From Gemmatimonadota bacterium (GTDB lineage: Bacteria > Gemmatimonadota > Gemmatimonadetes > Longimicrobiales > Gaopeijiaceae): a stretch of 45,312 nucleotides of DNA. The position numbers and the translations under genes are program-made. The notes under the pieces are model-generated. The model was not told the DNA's origin, made no database searches, and worked only from the letters and a program-made list of their open reading frames with translations. Below are positions 1 through 8,114 of this stretch, piece by piece. Location of the stretch: the NCBI GenBank assembly GCA_022822425.1, contig JAJEBS010000166.1:1-45312 (forward strand), in the 5' to 3' direction. Numbering within the stretch: position 1 is the stretch's first letter; each line of letters starts with the position of its first letter.

Positions 1-1
1 C

Positions 2-154
2 CTGGTCAGCCTGGAGATCTCGAGTTCTTCGCACCCGTTCTACACGGGCACGCAGCGCATGGTGGACACCGCGGGCCGCGTCGAGCGCTTCCAACAGCGC
101 TATGCGCGACAGATGCGCAAGAAGCCCGGCGCCGGCGAGTCGGACGCGAAGTAA
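2..154 (+). CDS. rpmE: 50S ribosomal protein L31 (C-terminal part)
   Basis: The frame is open from the window edge and ends at TAA 152-154. It carries the L31 C-terminal signature, with HPFYTG followed by [10 protein letters not shown] and a basic tail. L31 is a small protein of the large ribosomal subunit. The N-terminus is outside the window, so it cannot be seen whether this is the zinc-binding (CxxC) or zinc-free form. The HIT gene starts 10 bases later on the same strand. Confidence 0.9.
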   Translation: MVSLEISSSSHPFYTGTQRMVDTAGRVERFQQRYARQMRKKPGAGESDAK

Positions 155-164
155 CCGCCCGGCG

Positions 165-536
165 ATGGCAGGAGACACGATTTTCTCCCGGATCGTCCGA
201 CGGGAGATTCCGGCCGACATCGTCTATCAGGACGAGCTGGTGACCGCGTTTCGCGATATCTCGCCGGCCGCGCCCACGCATGTGCTGGTCGTGCCCAACC
301 GGATCATCGCAAGCGCGCGCGACGTAACGGGCGACGACGAGCCCGTGCTGGGTCGCATGTTTGCGGTTGCGGCGCGGATCGCGCGGGAGCAGGGTATTGC
401 GGAGACCGGATACCGGTTGATCGTCAACTGCGGCGAGGATGGGTGCCAGGAGGTCTATCACCTCCACATGCACCTGATAGGAGGGCGCCCGCTGGGGCCG
501 ATGCTCCGGGGTTCCCGGGACTCGTCCGCCCACTAG
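165..536 (+). CDS. HIT (histidine triad) family nucleotide hydrolase
   Basis: A small protein of 123 residues starting at ATG 165, just after the rpmE stop. The histidine triad near the C-terminus reads HLHMHLIGG, the HxHxHxx catalytic motif of HIT/HINT proteins, and the N-terminus ([21 protein letters not shown]) is typical of the HINT branch. These enzymes hydrolyse purine nucleoside phosphoramidates or adenylated compounds in the cytoplasm; the physiological substrate is usually unknown. An open frame extends upstream into rpmE, but family alignment fits the ATG. It is close behind rpmE and may be co-transcribed with it. Confidence 0.92.
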   Translation: MAGDTIFSRIVRREIPADIVYQDELVTAFRDISPAAPTHVLVVPNRIIASARDVTGDDEPVLGRMFAVAARIAREQGIAETGYRLIVNCGEDGCQEVYHLHMHLIGGRPLGPMLRGSRDSSAH

Positions 537-614
537 CACTGGAGAACGACCCGAAGGGCGTGTAGCTTTCTCACCTCTCGTGCGAAAGCGAGGCGACCCA
601 AGGAAGGCGGCAAG

Positions 615-920
615 GTGGCAAAAAGAGGAAAGATCGAACAGAACCTGAAGCGCGCGATACTGATCGAGCGCTACGCGGAGCGCCGTCGCGAGCTTCGGCG
701 GATCATTGCCGACCCCGACAGGTCGACGGAGGAGAAGCGCGAGGCCCAGTGGGCCCTGCGGAAGCTGCCGCGCGATTCCAGCGCAACCCGGTATCGCAAC
801 CGCTGCGGCACCACGGGGCGGCCCCGCGGCCACATCCAGAAGTTCGGACTCTCCCGCATCGCATTCCGCGAGTGGTCCCTGGAGGGGAAGATCCCCGGGG
901 TCCGCAAGTCCAGCTGGTAG
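615..920 (+). CDS. rpsN: 30S ribosomal protein S14, zinc-free long form
   Basis: A 101-residue protein starting at GTG 615, preceded by AGGAAGG and AAGG purine runs. It has the long-form S14 layout: a basic N-terminal helix ([18 protein letters not shown]), then [13 protein letters not shown], and the C-terminal [10 protein letters not shown]...[10 protein letters not shown] signature. The zinc-binding CxxC pairs of the short form are absent, with only one Cys present. It sits alone near L31 rather than in the spc ribosomal operon. That placement is common for stand-alone or zinc-starvation copies, but whether a second copy exists elsewhere cannot be seen. Confidence 0.95.
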   Translation: MAKRGKIEQNLKRAILIERYAERRRELRRIIADPDRSTEEKREAQWALRKLPRDSSATRYRNRCGTTGRPRGHIQKFGLSRIAFREWSLEGKIPGVRKSSW

Positions 921-945
921 CGCCCGGACCGGGCGCTCCGCGGCG

Positions 946-1815
946 GTGTCCTCGTCCGCCGTCATCGCCGACGAACTCGGCGCCCATGTCTCGGTAGCGG
1001 GCGGCGTCGAGCGAGCGCCCGGACGTGCGCGGGACATCACCGCGCTCAACCTGCAGCTCTTCACCAAGCAGCCGAACCGCTGGGCCGAACCCACGCTCGA
1101 TGACGACCGGATCCGCGCCTTCAGGCGGGCGCGCGCAACGGCCGGCATTCGGTGTGCCGTCGCACACGACTCCTACCTCATCAACCTGGCGTCCCCGACT
1201 CCGCAGCTCTGGCGCCGGTCCCTGGACAGCTTCCGGGCGGAGCTGGCGCGCGGCCGCGAGCTGGGGCTGGACTTTCTGGTCACGCATCCCGGAAACGCCA
1301 CCGACGGCGACATCGCGAGCGGCATCGCCCGCAACGCCGCGGCTCTGACGGAAGCGCTCGAGGGGTGTCAGGACGGGCCGCGCGTCCTGCTTGAGCTTAC
1401 CGCGGGAGCGGGCACCTCGGTCGGGGGCCGGTTCGAGCACCTCGCCGCGATCCGGGAGGGCGTGGGCGCACCGCTGGACCAGCGGGTTGGCATATGCGTC
1501 GATACCTGTCACGCGTTTTCCGCCGGGTACGATCTGGTTGGCGGCTACGAGGACGTCTGGCGTGCATTCGACGGCGTGCTCGGTCTGGGCTCGCTCGAGC
1601 TCTTTCATCTGAACGACTCGAAGCATCCCTTCGCTTCGCGCCGCGACCAGCACGAGATGATCGGCGCGGGCACGCTGGGCGAGGCTCCCTTTCGCCGCAT
1701 CATGAGGGACGCTCGTTTCGAGGCGGTCCCCAAGCTGCTGGAGACGCCCAAGGGCGACGACGCGGTGTCGAACGACCGGCGCAACCTGGCGCTCCTGCGT
1801 TCCTGGCGGACCTGA
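946..1815 (+). CDS. nfo: Endonuclease IV (AP endonuclease)
   Basis: An AP endonuclease 2 family TIM-barrel enzyme of about 289 residues that cuts DNA 5' of abasic sites during base-excision repair. Signatures in order are LGAHVSVAGGV at the N-terminus, FTKQPNRW, AHDSYLINLASP, the metal-binding E in LLELTAGAGTSVG, VDTCHAFSAGYD, and HLNDSK followed by RRDQHEMIGAG near the C-terminus. The last motif is normally DRH; here it is DQH, while the metal-binding D and H are kept. GTG 946 is chosen because it gives the family length and the open frame upstream is low-complexity and overlaps rpsN. The next gene begins 5 bases downstream. Confidence 0.93.
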   Translation: MSSSAVIADELGAHVSVAGGVERAPGRARDITALNLQLFTKQPNRWAEPTLDDDRIRAFRRARATAGIRCAVAHDSYLINLASPTPQLWRRSLDSFRAELARGRELGLDFLVTHPGNATDGDIASGIARNAAALTEALEGCQDGPRVLLELTAGAGTSVGGRFEHLAAIREGVGAPLDQRVGICVDTCHAFSAGYDLVGGYEDVWRAFDGVLGLGSLELFHLNDSKHPFASRRDQHEMIGAGTLGEAPFRRIMRDARFEAVPKLLETPKGDDAVSNDRRNLALLRSWRT

Positions 1816-1820
1816 CCGCG

Positions 1821-2477
1821 ATGCCCGTGCAGGACCTGGCTCGCGGGCCGGTGTACGGCGGGCTTCTCCGTCTGGTGCTGATGGCGCTATCGGCGGCGCC
1901 GGCCGCCGCGCAGATTCCGCTCGCCGTGGAGGTGCGCGCGGGCGGGGTGTACTCGACCCCCTTCGCCCGGGGGATTGCCTTGGTGCCCGCGGAGCTCGAG
2001 GCGGTGGCGCGCGACCTGGTGGTCGGCCCCCGCCCCGCCCCGGCCGCCGAGCTGGCCATGGCGGCCCGGCTCGACCCTTCGCTCGTGCTGGAGTTCCGTG
2101 CCGGTGCGAGCATCGCCGATGTGGCCGGAGAGGGTGGGGGCAACTCCTGGCCGGCCGGCCGCATGACCGCCGTCCACATTCTGGGCGGGGTTCGGTTTCC
2201 GCTGTCGCCGCTACCGGGGGTGGATGTGCGGGCGGGGGCCGGCAAGGTGCTTTACCTGAGCAGCGAAGTGAATCTCCTGGAAGGTAGCGGGCAGACCGGC
2301 GTGCTTCTGTCCGGCGGGGTCGGATACCGCCTCCCCGGTCCGTTTCCCGCGATCGGGGTGGCCGAGGCGCAGTGGCACGAATTCGATCCTGCGCCGCTGG
2401 CCGAAGCGGGCGCCGCGGCGGGCGCCGTAACCCGATTCCTCGCCTGGCTGGCCGTACCGGCGTGGGGGACGCCATGA
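1821..2477 (+). CDS. Predicted secreted / outer-membrane protein, unknown function
   Basis: A 218-residue protein with an N-terminal hydrophobic signal (LLRLVLMALSAAPAAAQ, likely cleaved after AAA-Q), then alternating short hydrophobic stretches rich in Gly and aromatic residues such as LEFRAGASIADV and VRFPLSPLPGVDVRAGAGKVLYLS. This pattern fits a small outer-membrane beta-barrel, but no family is recognised. ATG 1821 follows the nfo stop by 5 bases. The stop overlaps the next start as ATGA at 2474-2477, so it is probably translationally coupled to the downstream metalloprotease lipoprotein. Confidence 0.7.
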   Translation: MPVQDLARGPVYGGLLRLVLMALSAAPAAAQIPLAVEVRAGGVYSTPFARGIALVPAELEAVARDLVVGPRPAPAAELAMAARLDPSLVLEFRAGASIADVAGEGGGNSWPAGRMTAVHILGGVRFPLSPLPGVDVRAGAGKVLYLSSEVNLLEGSGQTGVLLSGGVGYRLPGPFPAIGVAEAQWHEFDPAPLAEAGAAAGAVTRFLAWLAVPAWGTP

Positions 2478-3187
2478 ACCCGCGGCGGGCAAACGGATCG
2501 ATGTGGCGGGTGGCCGTGCTGGGCGCGGTGCTCGTCACCGCCTGCGACGGCGCCACCATCCCGGCTCTTCCCGGCCCCTACGACTTCCGCTTGGCCATCT
2601 ACGGCGCGGACGGTCGCGCGCGCCAGCGAACCTTCCATTGGGACCGCGGCGCCGTGGTGCCTGTATACGTTGACGACGAACCGGCGGGCGCGGGGGCACT
2701 GAGCCAGGCCTTCCGGCGGGCTGTGCGGGAATGGCGTTCCGCCGCGGTGTTCGGCGAAGTACGATTGCGGGAAACCACCGACCTGGGCGAGGCGCGCGCG
2801 GTTCTGCGCTGGCACGATTCGAGGGGCGTTCTCTCGACACCCATGACGTGCTTGGGGCCCGTGACGGGCGCCGCTTCGACGCTGGGCTGCCTGAACGATC
2901 CCCGCGACGCGCTGCGCACGTGGCCCCGCCGCGACGGCGAACCCTCGCAGGTCATCTACCGCGTGGTCATCCGCCGCACCGACGACCGGGAGCTGCTCGA
3001 CCGGCTGGTGATCCACGAGATGGGACACGTCCTCGGCATCCTGAGCCATTCGCCGGACCCGTCCGACATCATGTGGGCGGGCCCGGATCTGCCTTCGGCG
3101 CCCACCGCGCGCGATCGCAGCACCCTTCGTTCCCTCTACCAGACGCCGGTGGATCTTCCCGTCGAATCGGCGTCTCCCGGAGAATGA
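2474..3187 (+). CDS. Metzincin-like zinc metalloprotease, predicted lipoprotein
   Basis: A 237-residue protein with a signal peptide ending in VLVTAC, a plausible lipobox. Near residue 180 it carries HEMGHVLGILSH, the full HExxHxxGxxH zinc site of metzincins (matrixin/astacin-like). It is followed at SDIMW by the Met expected for the Met-turn. Catalytic Glu and three zinc His are all present. Upstream segments such as WRSAAVFGEVRLRET resemble the substrate-binding strand region of matrixins. It starts with ATG overlapping the previous stop; ATG 2502 is an alternative start just before the hydrophobic core. A role in degrading periplasmic or extracellular protein is inferred from the family only. 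Confidence 0.82.
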   Translation: MNPRRANGSMWRVAVLGAVLVTACDGATIPALPGPYDFRLAIYGADGRARQRTFHWDRGAVVPVYVDDEPAGAGALSQAFRRAVREWRSAAVFGEVRLRETTDLGEARAVLRWHDSRGVLSTPMTCLGPVTGAASTLGCLNDPRDALRTWPRRDGEPSQVIYRVVIRRTDDRELLDRLVIHEMGHVLGILSHSPDPSDIMWAGPDLPSAPTARDRSTLRSLYQTPVDLPVESASPGE

Positions 3188-3241
3188 CCGGGAGGTGTCG
3201 TCCGCGGGCCGCCGGAGCCGTGCGGAGGAACGTCGCCACCG

Positions 3242-3270
3242 TTGACGCGACTACCGAATGCCTGTACCCT
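3242..3270 (+). promoter_or_regulatory. Candidate sigma-70-type promoter for asd
   Basis: TTGACG at 3242-3247 is followed by a 17-base spacer and TACCCT at 3265-3270. Transcription would start about 58 bases before the asd GTG. The -35 matches 5 of 6 consensus bases. Confidence 0.5.
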
Positions 3271-3334
3271 CCGCGCAACTGAGGTTCGGCTCGTTCGTCC
3301 TGCCGAGCCCGTCCGCACCAGGAGATTGCTTTCA

Positions 3335-4414
3335 GTGAGCAGTCGGAGCCCTCGTCCCGGAAGCCCCCGGGGTCCACGCCTGCCGGTGGCCGTGCTCGGA
3401 GCCACCGGAATCGTCGGCCAGCGCCTGGTGCGCATGCTCGCCGGGCATCCCTCGCTGCGGCTGGCCGAAGTCGTCGCATCGTCACGGAGTGCCGGTCGGC
3501 GCTACGCGGACGTGGTGCAGTGGGGCCTGACCGGGGACATCCCGGACATGGCCGGCAGCCTGCCGGTGCGCGCCGTTCACGATCGACTCCGCAGCCGGCT
3601 TGTGCTCTCCGCGCTGCCGCGCGTCGTCGCAACCGACCTGGAACTCGACCTCGCCCGCGCCGGCCACGTGGTCTGCAGCAACGCCTCGGCCCACCGCCAG
3701 CGGGCGGATGTGCCCCTGATCGTGCCCGATATCAACGCCGGAGACCTGCGGCGCGTCCGGTCGCAGCCCTGGTTCGCCCGCGGAGGCGCGCTTGTGACCA
3801 ACCCGAACTGCGTCGTCGTCGGAGTCGCGCTGGCGCTCGCCCCGATCGAAAGGAGCTTCGGGATCGAGGAGGCCACGCTGGTCACCTTGCAGGCGCTGTC
3901 CGGCGCCGGGCTCAATGGCACGGGCGCGGTACGGATGTCCGGAAACGTCATTCCCTGGATCTCCGGCGAAGAAGAGAAGATCGGTCCGGAACTCAACAAG
4001 ATCCTCGGCACCCGCATTCGAGTCGCCGCCAGCACGAACCGTGTGCCCGTGCTCGACGGCCACATGGCACATGTCTTCCTGAAGCTGCGGGCGCCGGCAC
4101 GGCCGGAGGATGTCGAGCGCAGCCTGCTCGACTATCGGCCATGCGCATCACTGCCCGAACTTCCGACGCTCCCCGAACGGCCCCTCGCGGTGCGTCGCGA
4201 GCCCGACCGGCCCCAGCCTCGTCTCGACATCGGCGCCTCGCGCGGAATGGCGGTCAGCGTCGGCCGCATACGTTCCGCGCCCCCACACGATCTGGCTCTC
4301 GTCACCGTTGTGCACAACGGAGTGCGGGGCGCCGCCGGGGCGTGTCTGGCCAACGCCGAACTGTGCATGGTGCGCGGGCTGCTCGAGAGTGGCGAATCGA
4401 GGGCCGAAGGCTGA
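3335..4414 (+). CDS. asd: Aspartate-semialdehyde dehydrogenase (archaeal/fungal-type)
   Basis: Reduces aspartyl phosphate to aspartate semialdehyde with NADPH, the branch point to lysine, threonine and methionine. Signatures in order are the NADP-binding VLGATGIVGQRLVR, the nucleophile Cys in TNPNCVVVG, LQALSGAGLNG, and the catalytic His in NRVPVLDGHMAHV. The NPNC context, SGAG and DGH pattern are those of the archaeal/yeast-type enzyme rather than the enterobacterial one. Length is 359 residues. GTG 3335 lies about 10 bases after AGGAG; an in-frame TTG at 3326 is too close to that site. It lies far from the aspartokinase at about 28.4 kb and the DapA homologue at 32.8 kb. Confidence 0.93.
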   Translation: MSSRSPRPGSPRGPRLPVAVLGATGIVGQRLVRMLAGHPSLRLAEVVASSRSAGRRYADVVQWGLTGDIPDMAGSLPVRAVHDRLRSRLVLSALPRVVATDLELDLARAGHVVCSNASAHRQRADVPLIVPDINAGDLRRVRSQPWFARGGALVTNPNCVVVGVALALAPIERSFGIEEATLVTLQALSGAGLNGTGAVRMSGNVIPWISGEEEKIGPELNKILGTRIRVAASTNRVPVLDGHMAHVFLKLRAPARPEDVERSLLDYRPCASLPELPTLPERPLAVRREPDRPQPRLDIGASRGMAVSVGRIRSAPPHDLALVTVVHNGVRGAAGACLANAELCMVRGLLESGESRAEG

Positions 4415-4423
4415 TGCCGGCTG

Positions 4424-4453
4424 TTGGACAAAACTGAGCGGCATCGCTACTTT
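4424..4453 (+). promoter_or_regulatory. Candidate promoter for the pterin operon, with a long 5' leader
   Basis: TTGGAC at 4424-4429, an 18-base spacer and TACTTT at 4448-4453 (read on as TACTTTTG). It is the best promoter-like pair in the 277-base gap between asd and the pterin synthase gene. It implies a leader of about 230 bases. No known riboswitch (preQ1, THF) is recognisable in that leader, and small open frames there look non-coding. Confidence 0.4.
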
Positions 4454-4691
4454 TGCCCTGCGTTTTGGAGGCCCATCGATAATTGAGCCAACACAATGAG
4501 GCCGGGACTGGCTCTCGCGCCGGACGCAATGCCCCGGAGCAGGGGACTGCGGAACTCGCGGGGAGGTCGCCAAGGATTCGTACCCGGGCTTCAAATATCC
4601 CCTCCGAAATGCCGGGAGGCTGGCGTCCAACGGGGCGCCGGTCTCCTGTTTTTCTGATGGTCGTACTCGTGTCCGCAGCGGGAAGGGAGAC

Positions 4692-5108
4692 ATGCCGCGG
4701 GTAAGGATCACGCGGAGAATGCACTTCTGCGCCGCCCACCGGCTGCACCGGGCCGACTGGTCCGATGAGCGCAACCACGAGGTGTTCCGCAGCTGCGCCA
4801 ATCCCAACTGGCACGGTCACAACTACGAGTTGGACGTGACCGTGGAGGGACCGGTCAACCCGGACACGGGTTACGTCATGGACCTGAAGCAGTTGCGTGA
4901 CCTGGTGCAGGACGGCGTGATCGACGGAGTGGACCACGCCAACCTGAACCTGGATGTAGGTTGGCTGGACGGGATCATTCCCACCACGGAGAACGTAGTG
5001 GTGGCGATGTGGCACAGGCTGCGCGGACGCATGCCTCCGGAGGTGGAACTGGTGAAGCTGGTCCTGTGGGAGACGCCGAGAAACCGGGCGGAGTATTCGG
5101 GTGAGTAG
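4692..5108 (+). CDS. 6-pyruvoyl-tetrahydropterin synthase (PTPS-II motif)
   Basis: A 138-residue pterin synthase that converts 7,8-dihydroneopterin triphosphate to 6-pyruvoyl-tetrahydropterin. The first zinc His lies in [11 protein letters not shown]. The active-site motif is [14 protein letters not shown], i.e. Cys-X5-His-Gly-His, the spacing known for tetrahydrobiopterin-type PTPS-II and different from the CX3HGH of QueD queuosine enzymes. Further family features are [28 protein letters not shown] and the pterin-anchoring Glu in [17 protein letters not shown] 4692 follows GGGAGA. Its 3' end overlaps folE by 8 bases, so the two are surely co-transcribed. The substrate is inferred from the motif. 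Confidence 0.88.
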   Translation: MPRVRITRRMHFCAAHRLHRADWSDERNHEVFRSCANPNWHGHNYELDVTVEGPVNPDTGYVMDLKQLRDLVQDGVIDGVDHANLNLDVGWLDGIIPTTENVVVAMWHRLRGRMPPEVELVKLVLWETPRNRAEYSGE

Positions 5109-5757
5109 CCGCGGACTGGGAGTCCTGCGGGGGAACGGCCCCGCTCCGGATCGAGCGGAAGCAGCCGGTTCACGTCCGGAGTCGCTGGCCCGGGCCTCGT
5201 TCGAAGAACTCGTGACCGAGATCATCCGCCGCATCGGTGAGGATCCCGACCGCCAGGGCCTGGTCCGCACCCCGGAACGGGTGGCGCGCGCGATGGAGCT
5301 GTTCACCAGCGGGTACGCGCAGGAGCCCGAGGACGTGATGGCGGGCGCGCTCTTCCAGGAGAGCCACCAGAACATGGTGCTGGTGCGCAACATCGAGATG
5401 TACTCCCTGTGCGAGCACCACCTGCTGCCGTTCTTCGGCAAGGTCCACGTGGCCTACATCCCGAACGGGCGCATCGTCGGGCTGTCCAAGACGGCGCGCA
5501 TCGTCAACGTCTTCGCGCGCCGGCTCCAGGTTCAGGAGCGGCTGACGGAGCAGATCGCGCAGGGGCTGTGGGATGTCGTTCAGCCCCAGGGCGTGGGCGT
5601 GATCGTAGAGGCGCACCACCTGTGCATGATGATGCGGGGCGTCGAGCAGCAGAACTCCTCGACCCTCACGTCGGCGATGCGGGGGTCGTTTCTCGATGAC
5701 CCGCGGACCCGCGAGGAATTCCTCGCACTGTCGCTGAAGGCGGGGAACCGGGAGTAG
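5101..5757 (+). CDS. folE: GTP cyclohydrolase I
   Basis: Converts GTP to 7,8-dihydroneopterin triphosphate, the entry step for folate, biopterin and deazapurine synthesis. The zinc ligands are visible as Cys and His in [17 protein letters not shown] and Cys in [15 protein letters not shown]. Substrate-site residues sit in [22 protein letters not shown]. Length is 218 residues. The start is GTG 5101, overlapping the stop of the pterin synthase by 8 bases, and the first 35 residues are a variable N-terminal extension. The next gene begins 4 bases after the stop. Its product is the direct substrate of the upstream enzyme. Confidence 0.97.
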   Translation: MSSRGLGVLRGNGPAPDRAEAAGSRPESLARASFEELVTEIIRRIGEDPDRQGLVRTPERVARAMELFTSGYAQEPEDVMAGALFQESHQNMVLVRNIEMYSLCEHHLLPFFGKVHVAYIPNGRIVGLSKTARIVNVFARRLQVQERLTEQIAQGLWDVVQPQGVGVIVEAHHLCMMMRGVEQQNSSTLTSAMRGSFLDDPRTREEFLALSLKAGNRE

Positions 5758-5761
5758 GCCC

Positions 5762-6472
5762 GTGGGAGACCTTGCGGGCTGCTCCGCGCTGGTGACGGGC
5801 GCGACCAGCGGGATCGGCGCCGCGTGCGCGCGAGTCCTGGCGTCCGCCGGGGCGGAGATGTTCCTGGTGGCGCGCCGGCGCGACCTGCTCTCGCGCATCG
5901 CGGGCGAAATCGGGGCATACGACCTGTCGGCGGATGTCGCCGACGACGGTCAGGTGGAGGACCTGTCGGCAGAGGTGGCGGCGCGCCTGGGCGGTTCCCC
6001 GGATGTTGTCGTGCACGCGGCCGGCGTGTTTTCCCTTGCTCCTCTTCACCAGACCCGCCTGGAGGATCTGGACCGCAGCCTGAGCGTCAACCTGCGGAGC
6101 TCCTTTCTGCTGGCGCGGGCCTTCCTTCCCGGAATGCTGCGCCGGAACGGGGGACACATCGTGCTGGTGGGATCGGTGGCGGGACGTACGGCGTTTCCCG
6201 ACAACAGCGCCTACTCCGCCTCCAAGTTCGGGCTGCGCGGCATGCACGAAGTGCTCCGCGAGGAGACCCGCGGAACGGGTGTACGCACGTCGCTGGTAGA
6301 GCCGGGCGCGTGCGATACGCCGCTCTGGGACCCCATCGACCGCGACCGGCATCCCGGGCTTCCGCCCCGGGACGGAATGCTCGAGGCGGGGCAGGTCGCC
6401 GAGGCGATCCTGTTTCTGGTCACCCGCCCCGCCGCCGTTCAGATCCCCCTTCTGCAGATCGAGCGCACGTGA
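5762..6472 (+). CDS. Short-chain dehydrogenase, candidate sepiapterin-reductase-like enzyme
   Basis: A classical SDR of 236 residues: NAD(P)-binding TGATSGIG at residues 12-19, an Arg-rich NADP-type stretch (ARRRD), NAG-equivalent VVVHAAGVFS, catalytic Ser in VLVGSVAG, and the YSASK catalytic Tyr/Lys. It starts at GTG 5762, 4 bases after folE, in an apparent operon with the PTPS-II gene. A short-chain dehydrogenase is the third enzyme needed to make tetrahydrobiopterin (sepiapterin reductase activity). Fold and operon are seen; the substrate is inferred. A general 3-oxoacyl or sugar SDR cannot be excluded. Confidence 0.8.
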   Translation: MGDLAGCSALVTGATSGIGAACARVLASAGAEMFLVARRRDLLSRIAGEIGAYDLSADVADDGQVEDLSAEVAARLGGSPDVVVHAAGVFSLAPLHQTRLEDLDRSLSVNLRSSFLLARAFLPGMLRRNGGHIVLVGSVAGRTAFPDNSAYSASKFGLRGMHEVLREETRGTGVRTSLVEPGACDTPLWDPIDRDRHPGLPPRDGMLEAGQVAEAILFLVTRPAAVQIPLLQIERT

Positions 6473-6506
6473 CGCGGTCGATCCCGGTCCTGGGCCGTCG
6501 CCGGTC

Positions 6507-7151
6507 GTGAATCCGCAGCTCACCGAGCGGCTGATCTGTCCGCGCTGTGGTCCCGGCTTCGGTCTGGTGCTGCGTGCGGATCAGGTGGAGGAGGGGAGGG
6601 TGCTCGCCGGCTTTCTGGGCTGCTCCAACTGCCGCGTGCTCTACCCGGTCGAGCGCGGCATCGCGGACCTGCGTCACCCTCCGCGCTCCAGGTTCCACCG
6701 GCGCGCGGACGGCGCTCCTCCGCCGACGTCGCGGGACGCCTCGCAGCCCGACACGCTGCGCCTTGCCGCGCTGATCGGCGTGGCGCCCGGGCCCGCCCTG
6801 ATCGCGGTTGCCGGCAACCTGGCGGGCCGCGCCGGCGAGTTGGCGTCGCTGCTTCCCGGCGTGGACGTGGTGGCGCTGGCTCCCCGGTTCCACTCGGGCC
6901 CTGCTCCCGGGGCGAGCCATTTCATGGCGTCCGAACGACTGCCGCTGCGCGACGGGTCGCTGGCGGGGATCGCGCTCGCCGGGCTGTGGGCCGAATGGCT
7001 GCTTGACGAGGCGTTGCGATGCATGGCGCGCTCCGCGCGCATCGTGCTCCTGGGTGCGTCTCCCAGGGGCGAGAAGCTGTTCCGTGGCCAGGACCTGACG
7101 GTGCTGGCGGACGAAGCGGGCGTGCTGGTTGGGCGCCTCGGCCAAGGGTAG
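6507..7151 (+). CDS. Zinc-ribbon protein with a degenerate methyltransferase-like domain
   Basis: A 214-residue protein with an N-terminal zinc ribbon: ICPRCGPGF and FLGCSNCRVLYPVERGIADL, the Trm112-like CxxC...CxxC pattern. The rest resembles the core of a class I SAM-dependent methyltransferase (IAVAGNLAGRAGELASLLPG, VDVVALAPR, ERLPLRDGSLAGIALAG). The usual GxGxG cofactor loop is not intact, so activity is doubtful. The start is GTG 6507. It follows the pterin genes by 34 bases on the same strand and may be part of that transcript. Function is unknown. Confidence 0.7.
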   Translation: MNPQLTERLICPRCGPGFGLVLRADQVEEGRVLAGFLGCSNCRVLYPVERGIADLRHPPRSRFHRRADGAPPPTSRDASQPDTLRLAALIGVAPGPALIAVAGNLAGRAGELASLLPGVDVVALAPRFHSGPAPGASHFMASERLPLRDGSLAGIALAGLWAEWLLDEALRCMARSARIVLLGASPRGEKLFRGQDLTVLADEAGVLVGRLGQG

Positions 7152-7158
7152 AGCGTGT

Positions 7159-7187
7159 TTGCTTCCCACCCCGGCTGCGGATAGTTT
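7159..7187 (+). promoter_or_regulatory. Candidate promoter for the TPR/OsmC/acyl-CoA synthetase genes
   Basis: TTGCTT at 7159-7164, a 17-base spacer and TAGTTT at 7182-7187. Read in Bacteroidota style it is TTTG, 20 bases, then TAGTTTTTG. It would give a leader of about 50 bases before ATG 7244. Confidence 0.45.
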
Positions 7188-7243
7188 TTGCAGCCATCGG
7201 CACTCCCGACCCCTGTCCTCCTTCCCCCGTAAACAACGTCGAA

Positions 7244-7684
7244 ATGGGTTGGATAAAAGGTCTTTTCGGCGGCTCCGGCCCCGACAAGACAGACTACCAT
7301 GAGGATGCGCGCGCCCTCGTCGAGGAGGGCAGGTTCCAGGACGCGCTTAACTCCTTCAATCTCGCCTTGAAGGAATCTCCCGGAGATCCGATCATCCTGC
7401 AGGAAATCGCCATGGTCTACACGCGCATCGGCATGTCGGACGAAGCGGCGAAGACCTATCGCCACGTACTGCGCAAGCACCCGGATACGGCCGGGGCCCA
7501 CTACGGGCTCGGGTTTCTGCTCCGGCGGGCCGGACAGAAAAGGGCCGCCGTCGATCACCTGAGCACGTTCCTGGCCAACCCTCCCCAGGGCTCCGAGTAC
7601 GAGCAGCACATCTCCCACGCGCGCAGCACGCTCGCGACCCTGATGCGTGAACTGGAACAGGGGTCCGCCGATGGGGATGGATAG
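7244..7684 (+). CDS. Tetratricopeptide repeat protein
   Basis: A 146-residue cytoplasmic protein with about three TPR units (YHEDARALVEEGRFQDALNSF, ILQEIAMVYTRIGMSDEAAK, AHYGLGFLLRRAGQKRAAVD), preceded by a short Trp/Gly-rich N-terminus (MGWIKGLFGGSG). TPR arrays mediate protein-protein contacts; no partner can be named. ATG 7244 is chosen because the upstream frame is low-complexity and overlaps the previous gene. The 3' end overlaps the OsmC gene by 14 bases, indicating coupled translation. Confidence 0.82.
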   Translation: MGWIKGLFGGSGPDKTDYHEDARALVEEGRFQDALNSFNLALKESPGDPIILQEIAMVYTRIGMSDEAAKTYRHVLRKHPDTAGAHYGLGFLLRRAGQKRAAVDHLSTFLANPPQGSEYEQHISHARSTLATLMRELEQGSADGDG

Positions 7685-8114
7685 GGAAGTCCGACTTTCC
7701 TGGCTGGGCTCCGGCCGTGCCTACGAGGGCCGGTCCGGGGTTGGCGATCCCGCCGTGATCATCGACGGCGACGGCGCGCGCGGACCCTCCCCGATGGACA
7801 CCGTCCTGCTTGGGGTTGCGGCCTGCATGGGGATCGACATCGAGGAGATCCTGCGCAAGTCGCGGGTTCCGCTCGACGAACTGGATTTCGTCGTCCGCGG
7901 TGCGCGCGCGGAAGACCATCCCCGCCGCTACACCCGAATCGACCTCGACATCGTGCTCTCCGGACCCCGACCCGCGGACCGGGCGCGAGTCGAGCGTGCG
8001 GTCGAGCTGTCGCGCGACAAGTATTGCAGCGCCCTCAACTCGCTGCGCACCGACATCCGGGTGACGACGCGCATCCGGACCCGGACGCCGGCTTCGACGC
8101 CGGGGGCGCCGTGA
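7671..8114 (+). CDS. OsmC/Ohr family protein
   Basis: A 147-residue OsmC-like protein. The family's two redox Cys positions are visible: one in LGVAACMGIDIEEIL and one in RDKYCSALNSL, the usual K-Y-C motif. Members reduce organic hydroperoxides with thiols or have related stress functions. The start is ATG 7671 inside the end of the TPR gene (a second ATG lies two codons later), and the stop overlaps the next start as GTGA at 8111-8114. These overlaps place it in a TPR-OsmC-acyl-CoA synthetase operon. Confidence 0.88.
   Translation: MGMDREVRLSWLGSGRAYEGRSGVGDPAVIIDGDGARGPSPMDTVLLGVAACMGIDIEEILRKSRVPLDELDFVVRGARAEDHPRRYTRIDLDIVLSGPRPADRARVERAVELSRDKYCSALNSLRTDIRVTTRIRTRTPASTPGAP

Noticed and set aside
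4454-4691. Possible riboswitch (preQ1 or tetrahydrofolate) before the pterin genes
   Set aside because: No conserved riboswitch core could be matched by eye; only scattered short complementary stretches.
4483-4704. 73-codon frame in the leader of the pterin operon
   Set aside because: No ribosome site, Arg/Pro-rich composition and an overlap with the pterin synthase start; more likely untranslated leader.
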